The notes under the pieces are model-generated. The model saw only the letters and a list, made by a program, of their open reading frames with translations. It made no database searches and was not told the DNA's origin. Source: Spirochaetes bacterium GWB1_60_80 (GTDB lineage: Bacteria; Spirochaetota; Spirochaetia; Treponematales; UBA12059). Taken from it: a stretch of DNA of 64,000 bases. The stretch spans positions 16,133 through 80,132 of the forward strand of contig MIAR01000032.1 of the NCBI GenBank assembly GCA_001829185.1, written 5' to 3'. Positions 58,243 through 64,000 of this stretch are shown piece by piece. A program made the position numbers and the translations under genes. The number at the start of each line of letters is the position of its first letter. The stretch's first letter is position 1.

Positions 58243-59631
58243 TAACGACAGGAGAACTTGGCGAGTGCCAATCCGCCTTCAGAGGTTTCCCGGTAAATGC
58301 GTGGCAGGTCGTTACCAGTGCGGTTCATGGTATCTACAATCAGGTCAAATGAGATGCGATGCCGTCCATCTGACAGGATGGCATAGGTGTTAGCGTCAAG
58401 TGCCCGTGATGCCGCAAAAGCGTTGCGCTCAATGCAGGGTATCTGAACAAGACCGGCAATCGGGTCGCAGGTCAGGCCAAGGTGATGTTCCAAGCCCATT
58501 TCGGCGGCATATTCGATCTGGTTCGGTGTGCCGCCAAACAATTGGGTGGCGGCCGCGGCTGCCATGGCGCAAGCTGTGCCAATTTCGCCTTGGCAACCGA
58601 CTTGTGCACCCGAGATTGAAGCGTTGAATTTTACCAGATTACCAATCAGGCCAGCAGTGGCTAAGGCGTGAAGTATTTTATTGTCACTGAAACCGTAATG
58701 TACTGACATGGCATACAGGACTGCCGGTACGACACCGCAAGAACCGCAAGTCGGGGCCGTGACGATTTGACCGCCATCGGCATTTTCCTCAGCGACGGCT
58801 AGCGCATAAGCATACAAGCGAGAGCGTCGCTTTAAGGACCCTTTAACAGGTTGTTGAAAAAGCCGGTTGCTTTCTCAACAACCTTAACAATTCCTCGCAT
58901 AGCTTGCGCTATGCTGCGTAATTGTACCGGCTTTTGAAGTGTTGAAAAGCCGCATTCGCGTTTTTCAACACCCTGTTAAAGCTATTAGCTTTGACGAAGT
59001 AGGCAGACGCTTTCCGTGGCAGATTAAGACCGCCGGGCAAGACGCCTTCATTCTCGATGCCTCTCTCGACAGCCGCCTTCATCACTAACCAGACAGCTTG
59101 CAAATGCTCCCAGATGGCCAGGCCTTCGCGGCTGGCCACGTACTCCCAAAAGTTTTCACCAGTGTCGTTGACCTGAGTCAAAACGGCTTACATCGTTGTC
59201 ATATCATACACGGCAGCAGTGGCGTTTAGTTGGCTGGCGTCTGGCATTTGGTCGCCTTCCGCCGAGGCCCAGACAATCTTGCCTCCACCGGTACTATAGG
59301 CCAGTTCCTTGGCCAAGCCGAGTCCCGTACCGTCGAAGGCTTCTAACAGAACGGCGTTTGGGTGGTAAGGCTTAATTGTTTGTGGGTACCAGGCTATTTC
59401 AGTGGGCTGGGGAGCGAACGCCTTGATGATGGCCTGATCTGTCAGATGGCCTTTGCCGGTGGCTGCCAGGCTGCCGTACAGTGTTGCCTTGTAGTGGGCA
59501 GCTGGGTTCTTGACGGCAAAGTGCTTTGCTGCTTTGCGTGGTCCTATGGTATGGCTGGATGAAGGACCGTAGCCGATGGCGAAAATGTCTTTGATTGATT
59601 CCCTGGTAACGCTCTTGATGCCTGGGGGTAT
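58242..59631 (-). pseudogene. sdaA: L-serine dehydratase (single-chain), inactivated three ways
   Basis: Read without interruptions, this is a full iron-sulfur L-serine deaminase. The beta domain has IGYGPSSSHTIGP and ends in YSTGGGK; the alpha domain has [41 protein letters not shown] and GLTCDPIAG. Damage: (1) the start position holds ATA (59629-59631) and no ATG, GTG or TTG occurs between the preceding stop and GPSSSHT; (2) an in-frame TAA at 59188-59190; (3) MITE-1 copy 3 after ...KANSF. Removing the element and one TTAA restores the frame exactly. Confidence 0.88.
58847..58975. mobile_element. MITE-1 copy 3 (129 bp, TTAA duplication) inside sdaA
   Basis: Third copy, same orientation as the others, flanked by TTAA (58843-58846, 58976-58979). 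It interrupts the serine dehydratase reading frame. Confidence 0.92.
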
Positions 59632-59741
59632 ACTAAGCGGCGCTGGAAACCAGTGTCAATCGGCCTGAAGGATAATGAATATTTCTAGCTCAAGCGCAGG
59701 CTACCAGGTAGTCGGGTAACCAGCGCTTGGGTTAGTCGGGA

Positions 59742-61004
59742 TTAGTGAGTATGCTTGGTTGGTTTAGTTTGCACTTCCAGATGCACAATTCGCAAACGGC
59801 TGGCTTGACATATCCATTCGGTAAACACGGCTGTTTTCATGGTCAGCGATTCTTTTTGACCATACAAGCGGATGCTGACATCGTCGTTGACGGCTTCACG
59901 TTCACCGATGATCACCATTAGAGGAATCATCAGCTGATGGGCATCCTGGATCCGGCGACCGAGTGACTCTAGCCTGCTGTCCACCGAGCTGCGTACGCCG
60001 TGCTCGCTGAGTTGCTCGCGTAGTTTTGTAGCGGCAGACAAGCCCAGTTCCGTGATTGGTAACAACCGGATTTGCTCGGGAGCAAGCCAGAACGGTAGCT
60101 GGCCTTGATAATGCTCCAGCAAGAGAGCCAAGGTGCGTTCATAGCAACCTATCGACGAACGATGGATGATCAGGGGTGGTACTGGTTTACCGGCTTGATT
60201 GATATAGGTCATGCCGAAACGGCCAGCCAAAGCAAAATCGAGTTGCAGGGTGAAAAGGGTTTCTTCGCGCCCCCAGGCATCTTTATACTGGATGTCGAGT
60301 TTCGGACCATAGAAAGCCGCCTCGCCAGGGGCAATTCGATATGATTCACCGGTTTTATCGAGCAGTTCCTGAAGCAGGCTTTCCGATTGCTCCCAGGCGG
60401 CTGGGTCATCGATATACTTGCCGCCGACTTCTTCTCCACGGGTTGAAAGTCGGTACCAGCAGCCAGACAGGCCAATACTGGTGGTGATGTATTTTACCAA
60501 AGCCAACGCAGCTAGAAATTCATCAGCCACTTGGTCGGGTCGACAAATGATATGTCCCTCGCTCAAGGTGAATTGTCGGGTGCGGATCAAGCCGTGCAAG
60601 GCGCCGGAGGCTTCATTGCGAAACAGGTAGGATGTTTCGGCATAACGGATAGGTAGATCCCGGTAGCTGCGGCCTTTACGTAGATACAGCTGGAATTGGA
60701 ACGGGCAGGTCATGGGCCGCAATGCCAGAAAGCTTTCTCCTGGTTTTCCCTCATTATCGGGAATGAGGAACATGTTGTCGCGGTAAAGATCCCAATGACC
60801 CGATATTCGATAGAGCTGGTCGCTGGCCAGGAACGGTGTATTGGTATATTCGTAGCCGCGCCTGATTTCCTCGTCTTCGACGAAGCGCTTGAGTATACGC
60901 AGGATGGTGCTGCCGCGTGGCGTCAGCAGGGGCAAGCCTTTGCCGACGACCGGTGACAGATGGAAGAGATCGAGTTCGTGCCCGATTTGTGCATGATCTT
61001 TCAT
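59742..61004 (-). CDS. thrS: Threonyl-tRNA synthetase, short form without TGS and editing domains
   Basis: 420-aa class II synthetase that starts directly at the catalytic domain (DHAQIGHELDLFHL); usual ThrRS proteins are about 640 aa. The three zinc ligands are kept: Cys in RPMTCPF, His in SEGHIICR and His in IIHRSSIG. GEAAFYGPKLDIQYKDA and the C-terminal anticodon domain (LAPEQIRLLPI...) are present. The N-terminal TGS and the Ser-tRNA editing domains are absent, so misacylated tRNA must be cleared elsewhere. Start at 61004 with AAAGGAA upstream. Preceded by a Thr-specific attenuator. Confidence 0.92.
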   Translation of the reverse strand: MKDHAQIGHELDLFHLSPVVGKGLPLLTPRGSTILRILKRFVEDEEIRRGYEYTNTPFLASDQLYRISGHWDLYRDNMFLIPDNEGKPGESFLALRPMTCPFQFQLYLRKGRSYRDLPIRYAETSYLFRNEASGALHGLIRTRQFTLSEGHIICRPDQVADEFLAALALVKYITTSIGLSGCWYRLSTRGEEVGGKYIDDPAAWEQSESLLQELLDKTGESYRIAPGEAAFYGPKLDIQYKDAWGREETLFTLQLDFALAGRFGMTYINQAGKPVPPLIIHRSSIGCYERTLALLLEHYQGQLPFWLAPEQIRLLPITELGLSAATKLREQLSEHGVRSSVDSRLESLGRRIQDAHQLMIPLMVIIGEREAVNDDVSIRLYGQKESLTMKTAVFTEWICQASRLRIVHLEVQTKPTKHTH

Positions 61005-61047
61005 GCAGGTTCCTTTCGACCAAATGAAGGCTACGGCAGGCTGGGCG

Positions 61048-61080
61048 TAAAAAAAAGCCCCGCGCTGCCGCGGGGCTCCT
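61048..61080 (-). terminator. Attenuator terminator in the thrS leader
   Basis: Minus strand AGCCCCGCG-GCAG-CGCGGGGCT followed by eight T, between the leader peptide and the thrS start. The segment GCCGTG near the leader-peptide stop could pair with CGCGGC in the 5' arm (one G-U) and so form a weak antiterminator; this is only a suggestion. Confidence 0.9.
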
Positions 61081-61095
61081 GTCGGTCATGTAGTT

Positions 61096-61173
61096 TTATG
61101 ACACGGCGAAACAAGCTCCACGGCGTGGGAAGGTTCGAGTCGTCGTGGTAGTGTTGTTGCAGTGTTGATTCAT
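61096..61173 (-). CDS. thrS leader peptide (threonine-rich)
   Basis: 25-codon ORF starting MNQHCNNTTTTTRTF and ending in CFAVS-stop. It has five consecutive Thr codons (ACT ACC ACG ACG ACT) and a sixth after one Arg, an extreme density in a tiny ORF just before a terminator and thrS. It starts 7 nt after the -10 box, so the mRNA is probably leaderless. Ribosome stalling at Thr codons when charged tRNA-Thr is low would allow read-through into thrS. Confidence 0.82.
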   Translation of the reverse strand: MNQHCNNTTTTTRTFPRRGACFAVS

Positions 61174-61180
61174 GATAATG

Positions 61181-61209
61181 ACGATAGCCTTCTGTCGCCT
61201 TTTCGTCAA
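61181..61209 (-). promoter_or_regulatory. Promoter of the thrS leader
   Basis: Minus strand TTGACG (61204-61209), 17 bp, TATCGT (61181-61186), inside the gap between asnS and thrS. thrS therefore has its own promoter. Confidence 0.72.
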
Positions 61210-61242
61210 GGGCTGGACTGAATCGTCGATTATGATCTCCTT

Positions 61243-62529
61243 TCATGGCGAACAGCGCTGCGGCGTCCGCGCAAACGGAATGGTTTCGCGGATATGATGC
61301 AGTCCGCAGATCCAGCGTAGCATCCGTTCAATGCCCATGCCAAAGCCGGAATGCGGTACTGAGCCGAAACGCCGCAAGTCGAGGTACCAGTTGAAGGTTG
61401 CTTCATCCAAACCGTGCTCTGCAAGGCGCTGGCGTAAAAAATCGTAATCTGCGGCGCGTTGCCCGCCGGTAATAATCTCGCCGAAGCCGTCAGGCATGAG
61501 GCAGTCGCTGGATAAGGCCACCTCTGGACGTTTGGGATCAGCTTCTATATAAAATGCCCGGCATTGCACGGGATACTTGTAAATGAAAAAGGGTCGGTCA
61601 AAATCAACCGACAGGGCTTCCTCATCTTCCACCGATAAATCGCTGCCCCAGGATAGGTCACGGCCTTTGACCGCCAACCGCTTGATTACATCATCATAGA
61701 GAACAACCTCGAAGCAGCCGCTAGGGAAGCGTAGATCAGACGGGTTACGTTCCAGCAAGAGCAGGTCTGCTTCCCGTTCGGCAGCCACTATTTCGAGGAT
61801 GCCACGAATGAATTGTTCTTGGAACTGCATGTTCTCCTCGGCCTCTACCCAGGCCATTTCCGGTTCGACGCCCCAGAACTCCGTTAGATGGCGGCGGGTG
61901 ATTGATTTTTCGGCTCGGAAACAGGGGCCAAGGCTATAGACTTTTTCTAGGGCCGCAATTCCAGCTTCGGAATACAGTTGGGCACTCTGTGACAGAAAGG
62001 CTGGGTTGCCAAAATAATCTAGCTTGAATAGTTCAGTTGTGCCTTCGCAACTGGTGGGTGTGATCAAGGGAGCGTCAAAGCGGTGGAAGCCGGCGCGCTG
62101 TAGGAAGCTGACGCAGGCGAATTCCAAGCTGCTGCGGATGCGTAAAATAGCGGCTTGCTTGGCCGAGCGGATCCAAAGATGGCGCTGGTCCATCAGGAAG
62201 TCCGGTCCATGGTCTTTGCGTCCGATGGGGAAGCCTGGTTCTGAGGGCAGTATGATGATACTGGTGGCCAGTAATTCGGCTATCGGTTTACCTGTTGGGA
62301 GACTGACCAGGCCAGTCACGGATAGGGCACTTTCCAGTGGCGCGCTTTTGCAGGCGCAAAACTGGTCATCACCGAGTTGGTCGCGGCTACATACCACTTG
62401 GCTGGTACCGTGGCCATCGCGCAGGGTGAGGAAGATGACCTTGCCACGGTCTTGGCGGGAACACAGCCAGCCACGCAGGCTGGCTTGGTCAGAAATTCGT
62501 TCTTGGAGTCGGTCAGTTCGGGTAAACAT
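61243..62529 (-). CDS. asnS: Asparaginyl-tRNA synthetase
   Basis: 428-aa class IIb synthetase. The N-terminal OB-fold anticodon domain (about 10-110: VIFLTLRDGHGTSQVV) is followed by the catalytic domain with motif 2 SLGPCFRAEKSITRRHLTEF, the AsnRS-type EPEMAWVE, and motif 3 GFGMGIERMLRWICGL, ending HIRETIPFARTPQR. The start is ATG at 62529 with AAGGAG 7 nt upstream. The open frame continues upstream only because it runs through the leader and a MITE. Two attenuators precede it. Confidence 0.94.
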   Translation of the reverse strand: MFTRTDRLQERISDQASLRGWLCSRQDRGKVIFLTLRDGHGTSQVVCSRDQLGDDQFCACKSAPLESALSVTGLVSLPTGKPIAELLATSIIILPSEPGFPIGRKDHGPDFLMDQRHLWIRSAKQAAILRIRSSLEFACVSFLQRAGFHRFDAPLITPTSCEGTTELFKLDYFGNPAFLSQSAQLYSEAGIAALEKVYSLGPCFRAEKSITRRHLTEFWGVEPEMAWVEAEENMQFQEQFIRGILEIVAAEREADLLLLERNPSDLRFPSGCFEVVLYDDVIKRLAVKGRDLSWGSDLSVEDEEALSVDFDRPFFIYKYPVQCRAFYIEADPKRPEVALSSDCLMPDGFGEIITGGQRAADYDFLRQRLAEHGLDEATFNWYLDLRRFGSVPHSGFGMGIERMLRWICGLHHIRETIPFARTPQRCSP

Positions 62530-62543
62530 GGTAAGCTCCTTAG

Positions 62544-62574
62544 AAAAAAATAAGGCCGGCTGAACTGCCGGCCT
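62544..62574 (-). terminator. Second attenuator terminator of asnS
   Basis: Minus strand AGGCCGGC-AGTTCA-GCCGGCCT followed by TATTTTTTT; it ends 15 nt before the asnS start codon, so read-through is needed for expression. Confidence 0.9.
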
Positions 62575-62596
62575 GTGATGCACGTTTGACGTGGTA

Positions 62597-62886
62597 TCAA
62601 GCCGGAGGCGATATATTATTATTGGCGTTACAAGGAGTCTGTCGGGCTTTGGATTTTGGCCCAGCGAAAGCGAGCCACGAGCGGAAAATTGGTAAGGATT
62701 GAAGGTCATACTTCCTGTATGGCCCGATTGACGAACCGATTTTACGCCATGGGGCGCTGAGATCGGCCAAAAAGCGTGAAAAATCTCCCGAGATTCTGGA
62801 TTCTTCAGATTTGTTTCTCAATTTATTCCTGACAATCATTCTTCGTGTTCCAAAGCCCGACGACTCCTAGGTTGCTTAGACTTCAT
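62597..62886 (-). pseudogene. Second asnS leader peptide, interrupted by MITE-2
   Basis: The 5' part (ATG at 62886, AGGAG 5 nt upstream) encodes MKSKQP. The 3' part encodes NANNNISPPA followed by TGA (62597-62599). The 234-bp MITE-2 copy B lies between. Removing it and one TA joins the parts in frame as MKSKQPSNANNNISPPA, 17 codons with four Asn. At present the 5' part runs into the MITE and stops after 16 codons. Confidence 0.72.
62634..62867. mobile_element. MITE-2 copy B (234 bp), inverted relative to copy A
   Basis: Terminal repeats GGAGTCTGTCGGGCTTTGG and CCAAAGCCCGACGACTCC. The right flank is TA; the left flank reads AA, one base away from the expected TA. It sits inside the second asnS leader peptide. 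Confidence 0.85.
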
Positions 62887-62918
62887 GGTTGCTCCTGTCG
62901 ACCGAGTTTAGTCCGGCC

Positions 62919-62946
62919 AAAAAAAAACGACACCCGAAGGTGCCGT
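62919..62946 (-). terminator. First attenuator terminator of asnS
   Basis: Minus strand ACGGCACC-TTCG-GGTGTCGT with a stable TTCG tetraloop, followed by nine T. It lies 36 nt after the stop of leader peptide 1. Confidence 0.9.
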
Positions 62947-62981
62947 TGCTGGTAGTTACATTGCTGCAGCTACACGACAGA

Positions 62982-63050
62982 TCAGCACCCGTTGTTCGGG
63001 GAGCCGTTATTATTGAGAATTGCATACTTGTCATGAACTGTTCTCTGCAT
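62982..63050 (-). CDS. First asnS leader peptide (asparagine-rich)
   Basis: 22-codon ORF starting MQRTVHDKYAIL, then NNNGSPNNGC and stop. Five Asn codons (AAT AAT AAC, AAC AAC) fall in the last ten codons. The ATG starts 6 nt after the -10 box, so translation would begin at or near the very 5' end of the transcript (leaderless). Followed by an intrinsic terminator. Another, longer frame here (MTSMQFS...) runs through the terminator and is less likely. Confidence 0.82.
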   Translation of the reverse strand: MQRTVHDKYAILNNNGSPNNGC

Positions 63051-63056
63051 GCCAAA

Positions 63057-63085
63057 AGGATAGCAGTGGCGGCACGTTCTGTCAA
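63057..63085 (-). promoter_or_regulatory. Promoter of the asnS leader
   Basis: Minus strand TTGACA (63080-63085), 17 bp, TATCCT (63057-63062). Confidence 0.8.
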
Positions 63086-63191
63086 TCCGTTAATAAGTTG
63101 CTAGATTTACATTGATTCTAGTCAATCTTCCGCTTGATGGATTGTTTTTTGGTACGATAATAAGATATGCAGAAGAGGGAAAGTAGCACAA

Positions 63192-64000
63192 TGCGCCAAA
63201 TTACCGGATTAAGTCGATGGTTCTTGCCAGTATTGGTGGCATTCATACCGTTCGGGGTGTTGGCCCAAAGTCTACACATCACACCTGGTCTGCAATCTGC
63301 CTCCTCGGCTGTTGGTTGGCAACTGTCCAATGTGACCATCGCTACGCCAGCCAGCGAACAGACCGCCTTCGTACTCGTCCCCGTGTCGAGCGCTTCGGCC
63401 GATACGCGAGATCTACAGTTGTCAATTACCGATGGCGAATTGTCGGATACTACCGGGCGCTGGGACGTCAGCCGTGAGGGCGTCGTCGATGTGGTGGCAG
63501 CTGCGTCGGCCCGGATCGGAAATAGCGCCTTGTCCTTTGTGGCACCCCGTGGCAAGCTGACCTTGTCGCCAGTTCGGAGCGAGCTTTTCATGCCTGGCAC
63601 GGTAATCGGCGACTTTTCGATTGACTTTTGGCTCAAGCCCGTGCGGGCTGATAACGGCGAAATAGTTTTCTTGTATCGCTCCACGTTGCAGTATGGCCGA
63701 CAGCGCTTTGCCCAGCAGATGACGGCCAGCATCAACCGCAATCGGATGAATTTTGCCATGTTCAATTTTTTCATCGATCCGGCTGGCCGGGAAACCTCAA
63801 TCAGTTTACAAGGGCGTAGCTTACTGGTTCCGGGTCGCTGGTCGCATCACTTGGTTAGGTTTAGTGTTGACTGTGGCTTATTTGAGTATCTGATGGATGG
63901 TCGACTGGAGGCCGTTAGCTACGTGACCAGTACGGGACGCGAAGGCGGTACGGTCTTTGCTCCCGTGGCGGGGGCTTCCACTCGTTTCGACCTAGCACCG
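63192..64000 (+). CDS. Exported protein with LamG/concanavalin-like domain (5' part)
   Basis: The frame is open from ATG 63192 to the window end (269 codons seen), so the gene continues outside. The signal peptide WFLPVLVAFIPFGVLAQS has a cleavage site near VLA-Q. After about 110 residues of beta-rich sequence, a LamG-type jelly roll is visible: GDFSIDFWLKPVRADNGEIVFLYRS, RWSHHLVRFS and YLMDGRLEAVSYV. The family usually binds carbohydrate or acts as a structural surface domain. GAGGGA is about 11 nt upstream. It is divergent from the asnS leader promoter. Confidence 0.8.

Noticed and set aside
61010..61240. T-box riboswitch in front of thrS
   Set aside because: No T-box consensus (AGGGTGGNACCGCG) or specifier loop could be found; the leader peptide model fits instead.
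61031..61246. 71-codon minus-strand frame between asnS and thrS
   Set aside because: It passes through the thrS leader and terminator in another frame and has no homology I recognise; the 25-codon Thr-rich frame explains the region better.
62597..62839. 80-codon minus-strand frame upstream of asnS
   Set aside because: It runs through MITE-2 and joins the tail of the leader peptide by chance; its start lies inside the element.
62876..63085. 69-codon minus-strand frame over the first asnS attenuator
   Set aside because: It starts inside the promoter and reads through the terminator; the leaderless 22-codon frame fits the promoter position.
63118..63774. 218-codon minus-strand frame at the right end
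   Set aside because: It lies opposite an uninterrupted plus-strand gene with signal peptide and LamG-like domain, so it is a shadow.

Overview
The window is a GC-rich bacterial chromosome segment that spans a replication-origin region. The block dnaA-dnaN-recF-DUF721 (minus strand), diverging from gyrB-gyrA (plus strand), together with Rnf/Nqr redox complexes, suggests Spirochaetota, perhaps a Treponema/Spirochaeta relative. That is an inference from gene order and protein style; no marker gene was compared with a database.

Left arm (1-34.6 kb). A complete Rnf operon apart from the missing start of rnfC is followed by a group-2 sigma factor with a sigma-54-like promoter. Next come a GNAT protein, a MelB-type pseudogene, a haem-motif adenylate cyclase with a cytochrome P460 partner, and an anion permease. 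A DUF4956-VTC-CotH operon has a strong promoter overlapped by a palindrome. After it lie an ABC exporter, a GH2 hydrolase, pruA, a group IIC intron sitting just behind the terminator of tRNA-Gly, a secreted beta-propeller protein, and a second ion-pump operon (nqrBCDEF-like, no nqrA). Then come a ferritin-like protein and a SAM-II riboswitch controlling sahH-metK.

Middle (34.6-48.4 kb). tRNA-Val, an orphan histidine kinase, an M20 peptidase, a MoxR-DUF58-transglutaminase operon, a rhodanese lipoprotein, glpK, tex and a small redox-like protein.

Origin and right arm (48.4-64 kb). DUF721, recF, dnaN, dnaA, gyrB and gyrA are followed by two perfect parS sites. Beyond them is a serine dehydratase gene ruined by a lost start codon, an in-frame stop and a 129-bp MITE. 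Then come thrS (a short form without TGS and editing domains) and asnS, and finally the start of a secreted LamG-like protein.

The most interesting finding is a set of amino-acid-specific transcription attenuators in front of the two aminoacyl-tRNA synthetase genes. thrS is preceded by its own promoter, an apparently leaderless 25-codon ORF with five consecutive Thr codons, and an intrinsic terminator. asnS is preceded by a promoter, a leaderless 22-codon ORF with five Asn codons and a terminator. A second Asn-rich leader ORF with its own terminator follows, and this second leader is interrupted by a TA-flanked MITE of about 234 bp. Removing that MITE in silico restores a 17-codon leader. Two MITE families (129 bp with 4-bp YTAR duplications, three copies; about 235 bp with TA duplication, two copies) have shaped this region.
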